From Mycobacterium paraterrae (GTDB lineage Bacteria > Actinomycetota > Actinomycetes > Mycobacteriales > Mycobacteriaceae), in contig NZ_CP092488.2 in assembly GCF_022430545.2 (NCBI RefSeq), positions 4,030,001 through 4,094,000 on the forward strand: a stretch of DNA of 64,000 bases. Reading direction: 5' to 3'. The notes beneath the pieces were generated by a model, which worked only from the letters and a program-made list of their open reading frames with translations, had not been told where the DNA came from and ran no database searches. Positions 42,357-49,997 of this stretch are shown here, piece after piece; within the stretch, counting starts at the first letter, position 1; the number at the start of each line of letters is the position of its first letter. Position numbers and translations under genes: made by a program.

Positions 42357-42423
42357 CAGTTTGGTCCGCCACGCTCCGCTGGCTCACCGCAAAAGAGTGC
42401 ATCCGGCTCCATTCCGTTGCAAG

Positions 42424-42795
42424 ATGTCCGGCGTGGCTATGTACCAAGGCAGGGCGCTGGCAGATATCAACCTCACCGGGCGCGATTTGGGTGAAGCGCT
42501 CGAGGCGTACATCGCCCGTCGGGATCCGGGTTTGGAGAACATCCAGATCAAGCGGGCCACTCCTACCGGTGACATTGACACCCGGATGCAGCCCCACAAG
42601 CGCTGGTTCGAGGTCCTCTTCGAAGTCGATGACGACCCCGAAGATGAAGAAGACGAAGATCCCGACAGCTACGAGGCTCGAAAGAAAGCGGAAGCAAAGG
42701 CCCGCGCCGCCGAAAAAGCCCGAGTTAAAAATTGGTCGGGTCGCAATCAGGGAGTCTTCCCGAGCAGCGACGTATGGCCAGAAACCAATCAGTGA
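42424..42795 (+). CDS. hypothetical charged protein
   Basis: A 123-residue protein from ATG 42424 (ATG 42439 is possible). The N-terminal half looks folded (MYQGRALADINLTGRDLGEAL, YIARRDPGLENIQIKRAT, HKRWFEVLFEV). It is followed by an acidic run DDDPEDEEDEDPDS and an Ala/Lys/Arg helix ARKKAEAKARAAEKARVKNW, ending SSDVWPETNQ. No membrane segment. Not a family I recognise; charge segregation suggests interaction with nucleic acid or protein. Follows the terminator at 42313, so it has its own promoter. Confidence 0.6.
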   Translation: MSGVAMYQGRALADINLTGRDLGEALEAYIARRDPGLENIQIKRATPTGDIDTRMQPHKRWFEVLFEVDDDPEDEEDEDPDSYEARKKAEAKARAAEKARVKNWSGRNQGVFPSSDVWPETNQ

Positions 42796-42973
42796 CGCTA
42801 ATCGATCCTCATCGCCGATGATGATGTAGGGCGGCATTCTTCGCCTCCCCGGACGCGTGGTCGACGGGGTTACACCGCCGGCCGCAACCACGGCGTCGTG
42901 CAGCTCTTCGGCCTTCCGACCTGAACGACCGTGCGTTTGGTCGGACCCGGCACGGGGGTAGCCAGCATCACTG

Positions 42974-43627
42974 ATGGGTACGACAAAACCGGTCGGGGCG
43001 GGTGAATTCCTTCCCGCCGATCGCGACCTGAAGTCTCTGGCGCAGGCCGCAATTGGATGCCGCGGCTGTGGGTTGTACGAACATGCCTCGCAGACTGTCT
43101 TCGGGCACGGGCATCCGGACGCGTCCATCATGCTCGTCGGTGAACAACCCGGAGACCGCGAGGACGTCGAAGGCCTGCCCTTCGTCGGCCCGGCGGGCCG
43201 TCTGCTGGCCCGCGCGCTCGGCGATGCGGACATCGATCCCGAAACGACATACCAAACGAACGTGGTCAAGCATTTCAAGTTCACCCGCAAGGGCGGTACG
43301 CGCCGCATACATCAAAAGCCGAGTCGCAGCGAGGTGGTCGCTTGCCGGCCCTGGCTGATCGCTGAGATCCACGCGCTACGACCTACGACAATCGTGCTAC
43401 TCGGGGCCACGGCCGCTCAGGCGTTGCTCGGCTCGGCGTTTCGCGTGTGTGAACATCGCGGAGAACTACTTGCGTTACCCGCCGAACTCGACCTGGATCC
43501 CGAGCCAGCGCTGTCGGCGACCGTCCATCCGTCGTCGATATTGCGTGACCGCGCGGACCGAGACAAGGCGTACCAACTGCTGGTCGACGACTTCAAGACG
43601 GTGCGCGCCAAACTAGCCAGGAAGTGA
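42974..43627 (+). CDS. udgX: UdgX-type uracil-DNA glycosylase
   Basis: A 217-residue uracil-DNA glycosylase-fold protein of the UdgX branch. Motif A is GEQPGDRED (residues 56-64), a CRGC pair near residue 29 belongs to the Fe-S site, and the signature R-loop RRIHQKPSRSE (110-120) contains His113. In M. smegmatis UdgX the equivalent His attacks the deoxyribose and leaves the protein covalently bound to the uracil site. The late HPSS(I)LR motif replaces the usual HPS loop. ATG 42974. Convergent with the RsfA-like gene, 4 bases apart. M. tuberculosis lacks this enzyme, as far as I recall. Confidence 0.93.
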   Translation: MGTTKPVGAGEFLPADRDLKSLAQAAIGCRGCGLYEHASQTVFGHGHPDASIMLVGEQPGDREDVEGLPFVGPAGRLLARALGDADIDPETTYQTNVVKHFKFTRKGGTRRIHQKPSRSEVVACRPWLIAEIHALRPTTIVLLGATAAQALLGSAFRVCEHRGELLALPAELDLDPEPALSATVHPSSILRDRADRDKAYQLLVDDFKTVRAKLARK

Positions 43628-43631
43628 CTGG

Positions 43632-44072
43632 TCAGTCAGCGAAGGCGCACGAGGCCAACGCGGCGTCCACCGAGCTGTCCACCGGCAGCAAATCGCTCAG
43701 ACCGCAGGCTTGCACGATTCGTGCGACCACCGGTTGGTTGCTGACCACACGCAGTTCGACGCCCCGCTTTCGAGCACGGGCCGCCTCGTCGGCGAGCGCG
43801 GCGTAGGCGCAGCACCCCATGAAGTCGAGCCCGCTGATGTCGATCACGAGTGGGCCTGGAGGGCCCGCCGCTGCGGAAGCCTCGCTGAGTAGACGTCGCC
43901 ACGCGTCGTCGTTCGATGCGTCGAGTTCGCCGCCTGCGTAGACAATCACCGTCGAGCCGAATCGCTCGGTTGTTGCGCGCAGCGTGCTGTGTGCCTGCGC
44001 TAATTCGGAGATGAGCCGACCGCTGAGCACGAGGGGATGAAAAGAGGGGTCGGCGATAGCGAAAGTGCTCAT
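43632..44072 (-). CDS. rsfA: RsfA-like redox-sensitive anti-anti-sigma factor (STAS)
   Basis: A 146-residue STAS protein. The phosphorylation-loop region reads ISGLDFMGCCAYAALADEAARARKRG, so the usual phosphoserine position is occupied by Gly-Cys-Cys. This is the feature I remember from M. tuberculosis RsfA (Rv1365c), which is controlled by a disulphide rather than phosphorylation; a second Cys lies in IVQACGLSDLLPV, as required. RsfA releases SigF from its anti-sigma factor under reducing conditions. ATG 44072 with AGGAG directly upstream. Fits the SigF theme of this region. Confidence 0.87.
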   Translation of the reverse strand: MSTFAIADPSFHPLVLSGRLISELAQAHSTLRATTERFGSTVIVYAGGELDASNDDAWRRLLSEASAAAGPPGPLVIDISGLDFMGCCAYAALADEAARARKRGVELRVVSNQPVVARIVQACGLSDLLPVDSSVDAALASCAFAD

Positions 44073-44563
44073 AGTGCTCCTGATCCATCGGCGCAACGCG
44101 CCGTGATATGGATGCCCGCCCTAGGAAGCTTAAGACCGACGTCGATTTAGAAGATTTTCCATTTATAACAGAAACGCATCGGCGGTGTCCATATCGATAC
44201 GGCTGAGAATTGCGTGAGGATCGTTGTATCCCCAGCATATCCGCGACCTTTTATTGGCGAAACTAACGATCTTGATGATCGGTTCCGGCTCCCGGGCGGT
44301 CGGCGGGCGGCAGCATCGCGGCTTGACGAAAGTGCACGTCGACTGCGCTTTTCGACGACGGCGCAGCAGCGCGCGGTGTACTTCGGTACGTTTGCGCGGA
44401 GATTCGATTCCCATGGTTTCAGAATTCCGCAAAGAAAAAACTCGCGGTTCTGCATTTGTGTGCCCATTTTTGTCTGATTTTGCAAAATGCGACACATTCT
44501 TTGCTAAAGCCACCTGCAATGAAATCGACGAGTGCCCGCGGCGCGAGCCTGCGCCCGGCATGG
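44073..44563. other. 491-base AT-richer intergenic region
   Basis: Between the starts/ends of the RsfA-like and DedA genes. Base composition is visibly richer in A/T than its surroundings (for example around 44150-44170 and 44420-44520), with runs such as AAAGAAAAAA. Minus-strand frames cross it (for example 44163-44414, which would encode a basic 83-residue protein starting MGIESPRKRTEVHRALLR), but composition is unlike the neighbours and no family is recognised. Possibly acquired DNA or a decayed gene; it also has to hold the rsfA promoter. Confidence 0.45.
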
Positions 44564-45220
44564 CTATGCAGCGGAGCTATCGGAGTCGTCGGAGAGCGAG
44601 TCTTCGAGATCCGCGATCGCCCGAGAGGTGCGCTCCCGCAGCACAATTGCGGCGATCACACCGCCCACCACCGCGACCACCAGGGCAATCCACGAGAAGC
44701 GGGTCAGCCAGCGTTCAGCGGCAACGCCGGCGTAATACACCAGCGCGGTCGTGCCGCCGGCCCAGCACACCGCGCCGGAGACATTTGCGAGCAGAAATCT
44801 GGCGTACCGCATCTTCAGCGCACCGGCTAATGGCCCGGCAAAAATTCGCAGCAGCGCAATGAAGCGGCCGAAGAATACCGCCCGTGCTCCCCAGCGCTCG
44901 AAGAGTCGCTCGGCATAGCGGACATGCCCGGGACCGAAGTGGTTGGGGAAACGCCTGCCCAGACGGTCGAACAGAGGCAAGCCAAGGCGGCGACCGATGG
45001 CGTAACCGGTGGAGTCGCCGATCACCGCTCCGAGCACCGCGGCGGCGCCGACGCCGACAGGATTGACAGCCAATTCATGTCGCGACGACAGCAGCGCGGC
45101 GCTGACCAGGACTATTTCACCTGGCAGTGGAATGCCCAGGCTTTCCATGCCGACGACGGCGCCTACCATGCCGTACACCGCAAGCGGGGGGATCGACTGC
45201 AGCAGGGCGTCCACCGTCAT
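44564..45220 (-). CDS. DedA-family membrane protein (Rv2637-like)
   Basis: A 218-residue SNARE-associated/DedA protein. Block order: LGIPLPGEIVLVSAALLSS, GAVIGDSTGYAIGRRLG, FERWGARAVFFGRFIALLRIFAGPLAGALKM (the conserved re-entrant region with the Arg of FxxRFIP-type loops) and CWAGGTTALVYYAG. There are five to six membrane segments. DedA proteins act as phospholipid flippases or carrier-lipid recycling factors. ATG 45220 gives the standard TVDALLQSIPP start. The acidic C-terminal tail (DLEDSLSDDSDSSAA) is not conserved. Confidence 0.9.
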   Translation of the reverse strand: MTVDALLQSIPPLAVYGMVGAVVGMESLGIPLPGEIVLVSAALLSSRHELAVNPVGVGAAAVLGAVIGDSTGYAIGRRLGLPLFDRLGRRFPNHFGPGHVRYAERLFERWGARAVFFGRFIALLRIFAGPLAGALKMRYARFLLANVSGAVCWAGGTTALVYYAGVAAERWLTRFSWIALVVAVVGGVIAAIVLRERTSRAIADLEDSLSDDSDSSAA

Positions 45221-45343
45221 GGGTAAAGAATGCACGATCCACCGCCGGGTCGACGCGGCGATCAGCGGCAATCGGCTACCGTCCGGGCAGGAGGGTCCAT
45301 TGTCCAGGCGCAGAAGAATCAGCTTTCCGCAGCGGGTGAGTCG

Positions 45344-45769
45344 GTGAGTGCCTCGACAGCCGTCACTGTCGCGGTCGACTTCGTCTGGCTGGGCATGGTG
45401 CTGGCGATTTCGTTTCTCGAAGCGCCACTGAAGTTCCGCGCACCCAATGTCACGCTTCCAATTGGCCTGGGCATCGGCCGTCTGGTGTTCCGCGCCCTCA
45501 ACGCCGTCGAGGTGGTGTTTGCACTCGTCATCGCGACGGCCCTCGTTCTCAGCCCTTCCTCGGTACCGGTGACCTCGGCTGTGACGGTCGCGATCGTCGT
45601 TTTAGTTGTGCAGGTCGGCGTGCTTCGACCACGGTTGACCCGTCGAACCGATCACGTGCTGGCCGGGCTGGACGCTCCCCGTTCGCGCGAGCACCTGATC
45701 TACATCGGACTCGAGGTGCTCAAGTCGGTCGCATTGATCGCCGGTGGGGTCCTTCTACTATCGGGCTAG
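45344..45769 (+). CDS. four-helix integral membrane protein
   Basis: A 141-residue membrane protein from GTG 45344. Four hydrophobic helices: VAVDFVWLGMVLAISFL, the RLVFRALNAVEVVFALVIATAL pair, SAVTVAIVVLVVQVGVL and YIGLEVLKSVALIAGGVLLL. Conserved-looking polar points are FLEAPLKFRAPN after helix 1 and RPRLTRRTDHVLAG before helix 4. It resembles small conserved actinobacterial membrane proteins without known function. Earlier in-frame starts (45230) would overlap the DedA start region on the other strand. Confidence 0.72.
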   Translation: MSASTAVTVAVDFVWLGMVLAISFLEAPLKFRAPNVTLPIGLGIGRLVFRALNAVEVVFALVIATALVLSPSSVPVTSAVTVAIVVLVVQVGVLRPRLTRRTDHVLAGLDAPRSREHLIYIGLEVLKSVALIAGGVLLLSG

Positions 45770-45798
45770 AAAATCCCCGCGCTTACGAACCAAAGGAC

Positions 45799-46812
45799 AT
45801 GCTCACCGGAATGCTGTCGACACCCTGGTCCAGGTCGATCGGTCTGCGTGTGCCCATCGTCAACGCCCCAATGGGCGGTGTCGCGGGCGGAAAGCTGGCC
45901 GCTGGAGTGAGCGCCGCAGGGGGACTCGGGATGGTCGGCATGGGCACCGCCGGGTCGACCGCGGCATTGCACGCCGAGTTGCCACATGTCTCGGGCACGT
46001 TCGGAATCGGTTTGGTGGACTGGGTGATGCGCAAAGAAGAAGGGCTTTTCGACGCGGCGCTGGCTGCGCGGCCAGCGCTGATCTCCGTCAGCTTCGGCAC
46101 CGACCTGTCCTGGGTTGGCCGGGTGCACGACGCCGGAATCCTCGCTGCCACACAGGTATACAACGCCGCCGAGGCGCGCAGGGCGCAGGACGCCGGCGTC
46201 GATGTGCTGGTGGCGCGCGGGTGCGAAGGCGGCGGGCACGGAGAGGCCACGATCGGTACGCTGCCGCTGCTGGACGCCGTTCTCGACGCCGTGTCGGTGC
46301 CCGTGCTTGCGGCCGGGGGCATTGCCTCGCCGCGCAGCCTGGCCGCGGTGCTGGCCGCCGGCGCCAGCGGAGCGTGGCTGGGCACCTGCCTGTCGGCTTC
46401 GGTCGAGGCGCTCATCAGCGACGCCGGGCGCCGTGCGCTGATCGAGGCTCGCGAGACCGACACCGAGAGCACCCGCGTCTACGACATCGTTCGTCATCTG
46501 CCTTGGACAGAACGATTCCCGTCGCGTGTGCTGCGCAACGACTTCGTCGCACGCTGGACCGGACACGAGGAGGCGTTGGCCGAAAACGCCGACGCCGAGG
46601 CCGAACTCGTCGCCGCTATCGCGGCCGACGACCGGCGGATCGCCGCCGTCGACGCGGGCCAAGGCGTCGGGATGGTCGCCGACGCGTCGCCGGTAGGGGA
46701 GGTCATCGACCGTCTTTGCTCAGGTGCGTACGAACTGCTGTCGCATTGGGGTCGACCGACCGTCGGCGAGACTGGCACCGCTGGCATCGTCGGCGCCGCC
46801 GGCGAGACTTAA
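45799..46812 (+). CDS. nitronate monooxygenase / FMN-dependent 2-nitropropane dioxygenase family
   Basis: A 337-residue TIM-barrel flavoprotein. RVPIVNAPMGGVAGGKLAAGVSAAGGLG is the first FMN-binding strand-turn, ARGCEGGGHG (about residue 137) is the substrate/FMN loop with a His, and VLAAGGIASPRSLAAVLAAGASGAWLGT binds the FMN phosphate. Enzymes of this family oxidise nitronates such as propionate-3-nitronate, or act as enoyl reductases. ATG 45799 has AAAGGA very close; ATG 45811 is the alternative. The last codons and stop are part of the 58-bp repeat at 46804. Confidence 0.87.
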   Translation: MLTGMLSTPWSRSIGLRVPIVNAPMGGVAGGKLAAGVSAAGGLGMVGMGTAGSTAALHAELPHVSGTFGIGLVDWVMRKEEGLFDAALAARPALISVSFGTDLSWVGRVHDAGILAATQVYNAAEARRAQDAGVDVLVARGCEGGGHGEATIGTLPLLDAVLDAVSVPVLAAGGIASPRSLAAVLAAGASGAWLGTCLSASVEALISDAGRRALIEARETDTESTRVYDIVRHLPWTERFPSRVLRNDFVARWTGHEEALAENADAEAELVAAIAADDRRIAAVDAGQGVGMVADASPVGEVIDRLCSGAYELLSHWGRPTVGETGTAGIVGAAGET

Positions 46813-46861
46813 AGCAGGGCGACCCGCCGTGGCGTGTCGTCGCAGCCAGTTACGTGTCGCG
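46804..46861. repeat. 58-bp direct repeat, left copy
   Basis: Identical to 47735-47792 at 53 of 58 positions and exactly 931 bases away. It covers the last three codons and stop of the nitronate monooxygenase gene and the last codons of the DUF559 gene on the other strand. A reverse-oriented relative is at 14710-14754. Confidence 0.85.
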
Positions 46862-47698
46862 CCACCCTCGACGGCTGAGCGCGCCGCGGACCCGCCGGAT
46901 GACGTCCGCTGGCGCGTCCTCAGCGATTACGCGCACCACGATCCATCCCATGTCATCCAGCTTGGGCAGTCGCCAGTGGTCTTTCGCATATTGCTTGCGA
47001 TTCGTTCGGTGCTGTTCGCCGTCATACTCGACTGCGACTTTGTATGTCTCCCAGCCCATGTCGAGCAATGCGATCAGTCGCCAGCCTTCCGTCACGGGCA
47101 ACTGCGTGGTCGGAGCGGGCAGTCCAGCATCGATGAGCAGCAGCCGAAGCCACGTCTCCTTCGGTGACGCAGCACCACCGTCGACCAGCGGCAACACTGC
47201 CCGGAGCTGTCGCAGGCCGCGCGCCCGCGGGTGCCGTTCGATCACGACTTGGACGTCGCTTATGGGAAAGGAGTTGGCGCGGACGAGCGCGTCCAGTCGC
47301 GCTACGGCTGCGCCGCGCGGTGACGTTCGGCCCAGATCGTATGCGGTTCGTGGGAGCGACGTGACGGGAAGTCCTCCCACGCGTGCGACCTCGTCATCGC
47401 GGATCGCATCGTTACGGGTGACGATCCCTGCCGGTGAATGCGGGTTGCGCCAGATCAACTCGATGGGCACGTCGTCGTCAACCCATCTGGAGCCGTGCCA
47501 GGCTGCGGCGGCGAGCCCGGCCAGTACACCGCGTCGGCCCGACCAGAGCCACGCCGCCTCCGACCGTTGTCGAAGCGAGGGCTGCGACCACTTCGGCAGA
47601 TACACGTCGGGATAGATGGATCGGAATTGCGACCGGAGCTGGTAGCGGCTCACCTCGCCCCGGCGAACCGCTTCACTGCCAATGAACACACCGCGCAC
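46850..47698 (-). CDS. AbiEi-like/DUF559 protein (VSR-type nuclease fold)
   Basis: A 282-residue protein. The N-terminal 180 residues resemble AbiEi-type winged-helix antitoxin/regulator modules (RGEVSRYQLRSQFRSIYPDVYL, RRGVLAGLAAAAWHGSRWV, LPVTSLPRTAYDLGR). The C-terminal 100 residues are DUF559, a PD-(D/E)XK/VSR-like fold: PKETWLRLLLIDAGLPAP, then KVAVEYDGEQHRTNRKQYAKD with the acidic pair expected of a nuclease site, and WRLPKLDDMGW. There is no AbiEii partner. The gene is bounded by 58-bp direct repeats. A relative lies at 56594. Function unknown; defence or DNA repair are guesses. Confidence 0.8.
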   Translation of the reverse strand: MRGVFIGSEAVRRGEVSRYQLRSQFRSIYPDVYLPKWSQPSLRQRSEAAWLWSGRRGVLAGLAAAAWHGSRWVDDDVPIELIWRNPHSPAGIVTRNDAIRDDEVARVGGLPVTSLPRTAYDLGRTSPRGAAVARLDALVRANSFPISDVQVVIERHPRARGLRQLRAVLPLVDGGAASPKETWLRLLLIDAGLPAPTTQLPVTEGWRLIALLDMGWETYKVAVEYDGEQHRTNRKQYAKDHWRLPKLDDMGWIVVRVIAEDAPADVIRRVRGALSRRGWRDT

Positions 47699-47734
47699 AC
47701 GAGGTCGGAGTCGCCAGTGGCCAGGAAGGTTCCC

Positions 47735-47792
47735 GAGACTTACGTCAGGGCGACCCGACGCGGCGTGTCGTCGCAGCCAGTTACGTGTCGCG
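47735..47792. repeat. 58-bp direct repeat, right copy
   Basis: Second copy of the 46804-46861 element, in the same orientation, 37 bases upstream of the DUF559 start codon. It contains a GAGACTTA remnant that in the left copy is the 3' end of the nitronate monooxygenase gene, showing that the duplication included a gene end. Confidence 0.85.
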
Positions 47793-47824
47793 GAGGCGGG
47801 CAGCGGCCAGTGGCCTGGCGACCC

Positions 47825-48322
47825 TCAGACCGCCCGAACGTAGCGTTTGTTCATCACCCGCTGCATTAGCGAGGTGAATGGTCCACCGGCTTTGGCCCAC
47901 CAGGTCGCCGGTCGCGAGAAGGCAGAGACTTCGGCGAATACCGCGGAGGTGACGGGGTCGTGGCGCACCACGAACCGCTCCTCGCCGATCTCGGGATGGC
48001 CCGGCAGCGTGCCGTAGGCGAAGCCGCGCACGTGTGGCTCGTCAACGACGTACACCACCCGGCACGGAGCCTTCATGAAACCGATCTTCACCACGACCAC
48101 CGTGCCGGGAACGATGGTCTCGCTGCTGGGCTCGACGCGAAGCCCGGAGCCCCGCTGCATGCCCCAGTGCATGACGGCGTCCGCGGCTTCGTCGAAGCGG
48201 AGCTGACCCATGCCGATGTGGGCCGAGTAGCCCATGTGCTTGTACCCCGGCGGGAACGGTCCGGCCGTCGCACCGACTTCGGGATACGTGAATGGCAACT
48301 GAGCGATGGTGTGCAAATCCAC
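47825..48322 (-). CDS. DUF1990 family protein
   Basis: A 165-residue soluble protein. The DUF1990 blocks are LPFTYPEVGAT, GYSAHIGMGQLRFDEAADAVMHWGMQRGSGL, CRVVYVVDEPHVRGFAYGTLPGHPEIGEERFVV and the terminal SLMQRVMNKRYVRAV. The fold is beta-rich and resembles SRPBCC-like proteins. The catalytic role is unknown. Divergent from the aldo/keto reductase, with about 60 bases between starts. Confidence 0.87.
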   Translation of the reverse strand: MDLHTIAQLPFTYPEVGATAGPFPPGYKHMGYSAHIGMGQLRFDEAADAVMHWGMQRGSGLRVEPSSETIVPGTVVVVKIGFMKAPCRVVYVVDEPHVRGFAYGTLPGHPEIGEERFVVRHDPVTSAVFAEVSAFSRPATWWAKAGGPFTSLMQRVMNKRYVRAV

Positions 48323-48381
48323 CGGTTCAGCTTGCCACGCGGACGTGGCCCAGATTTCCTGGCTCGCGTACGGTCGAAATC

Positions 48382-49260
48382 GTGACTACGAAGGCTCCCG
48401 CTCAAGCATCCGGAACGTTCACTCTCGGCGGCGATCTCACGATCAATCGCCTCGGCTACGGCGCGATGCGCCTGACCGGCAAAGGCGTCTGGGGACCGCC
48501 CGCCGACCGAGACGAGGCGGTCCGGGTGCTTCGGCGTGCGGCCGAACTCGGCGTCAACTTCATCGACACCGCCGACTCGTACGGCCCGTACTTCGCCGAG
48601 GAGATCATCCGCGAAGCGCTGCACCCGTACGACGGGCTGGTCATCGCCACCAAGGCGGGACTATTGCGTACCGGCCCTGACGTGTGGGTCCCGCTGGGCT
48701 TCCCGGCTTACCTCCGCCAGGAAGCCGAGCTGAGCCTGCGCCGTCTCGGGGTAGAGACCATCGACCTGTTCCAGCTGCACCGCATCGATGACAAGTTCCC
48801 GCTGGAGGACCAGATCGGGGAACTGGTCAAGCTGCAGGAGGAAGGCAAGATCCGCCACATCGGGTTGTCGGAGATCAACGTCGACCAGTTGCACGCCGCG
48901 CAAAAAATCGCGCAGATCGTTTCGGTGCAGAATCTCTACAACCTGACCAACCGCAGCGCCGAAGCCTTGCTCGACGAGTCCACCAAGCAGGGCATCGGGT
49001 TCATTCCCTGGTTCCCGCTCGCCGCCGGCCCGCTCGCCGCGCCCGACGGCCCGCTGGCCAAACTCGGCGAGGAGCACGGGCATGCAAGCCCGTCGCAGCT
49101 GGCACTGGCCTGGCTGCTGAAACGCTCGCCGGTCGTGCTGCCGATTCCCGGGACCTCGAGCGTCGGGCATCTGGAAGAAAACGTCGCCGCCGCCGAGATC
49201 GAACTCACCGACGACGAGTTCGACAAGCTGAGCGAGCTCGGAAAGCAGAACGCCGACTGA
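48382..49260 (+). CDS. aldo/keto reductase
   Basis: A 292-residue (beta/alpha)8 NADPH-dependent oxidoreductase. The catalytic tetrad can be read: Asp and Tyr in FIDTADSYGPYFAE (about residues 55-60), Lys in IATKAGLLR and His in FQLHRID. The cofactor site is the late IPGTSSVGHLEENVAAAE segment. Typical substrates are small aldehydes and ketones. GTG 48382 is chosen; earlier frames run into the promoter region. Followed after 33 bases by the hotdog thioesterase. Confidence 0.9.
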   Translation: MTTKAPAQASGTFTLGGDLTINRLGYGAMRLTGKGVWGPPADRDEAVRVLRRAAELGVNFIDTADSYGPYFAEEIIREALHPYDGLVIATKAGLLRTGPDVWVPLGFPAYLRQEAELSLRRLGVETIDLFQLHRIDDKFPLEDQIGELVKLQEEGKIRHIGLSEINVDQLHAAQKIAQIVSVQNLYNLTNRSAEALLDESTKQGIGFIPWFPLAAGPLAAPDGPLAKLGEEHGHASPSQLALAWLLKRSPVVLPIPGTSSVGHLEENVAAAEIELTDDEFDKLSELGKQNAD

Positions 49261-49293
49261 GGTCCCGTCGACACCGGGCAATACGGTGTTCGG

Positions 49294-49917
49294 GTGGCAG
49301 CTCATGACGCGTGGCGTCCCGGTGGCGGGTTCAACCCGCCCGACCCCAGCACCAAGGGTGGGCCGGACTACGGCAGGTTTATCGAGGGCGTCCGGGCGTT
49401 GCAGGATCACGCCCGGGCGGTCGACGCGCCGGACGAGGTGATCACCGAGGCCGCCGACCTGCTGGACAAACTGTCCGGACTGCTCAGCCCCTACGACACC
49501 GACGAGTGGCACTCGCCGTCGGGCCGAAGGATGGACCTGCCGGTTCGCGGCAACATCCTGACGGTCCCGATGAGCGCGCGCAGGACCGACGACGGCCGCA
49601 TCGAGGGCTGGGCGCGGTTCGCCCGTTTCCACTTAGGCCGCAACGGTGCTGTACATGGCGGTTGCCTCGGGATGCTGTTCGACACGGTGCTGGGACTGAC
49701 GTCGTCGGTGCTGACCGGCGGGCCACGCCAGCGCACCGCTTATCTGCACATCAACTACCGCCAGATCGTGCCGATCGAGAAAAAGCTCGACGTCGCCGCA
49801 CAGGTCGACCGGGTGGAGGGTCGCAAAATCTTTGTGTCGGGCCGGTTGAGTGACGGCGACACCGTGCTCACTGATGCCGAGGCATTGTTCGTTCTGCTTA
49901 AACCGGGCCAGCCATAA
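49294..49917 (+). CDS. hotdog-fold thioesterase (PaaI-like)
   Basis: A 207-residue protein. The C-terminal 120 residues are a hotdog domain with the signature HLGRNGAVHGGCLGMLFDTVLGL (HGG plus downstream Asp, around residue 120) and TAYLHINYRQIVPIEKKLDV. The N-terminal 85 residues are a helical extension seen in mycobacterial acyl-CoA thioesterases of this group. It would hydrolyse acyl-CoA. The start is GTG 49294. Ends 80 bases before the thrS start. Confidence 0.87.
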   Translation: MAAHDAWRPGGGFNPPDPSTKGGPDYGRFIEGVRALQDHARAVDAPDEVITEAADLLDKLSGLLSPYDTDEWHSPSGRRMDLPVRGNILTVPMSARRTDDGRIEGWARFARFHLGRNGAVHGGCLGMLFDTVLGLTSSVLTGGPRQRTAYLHINYRQIVPIEKKLDVAAQVDRVEGRKIFVSGRLSDGDTVLTDAEALFVLLKPGQP

Positions 49918-49997
49918 GGCTGCAACCCTCGCGCCGCATTGGCCCCGATAGCATGGTCGGGTCGTTTGAACACCCGAAAACCATGGAGACCGCGTCG

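Noticed and set aside
45744..47615. A 623-codon plus-strand frame
   Set aside because: It runs through the nitronate monooxygenase in another frame and the antisense of the DUF559 gene; composition is Arg/Gly-biased and there is no domain.
49918..49997. T-box or other riboswitch before thrS
   Set aside because: The gap is only 80 bases with no T-box sequence, specifier hairpin or antiterminator.
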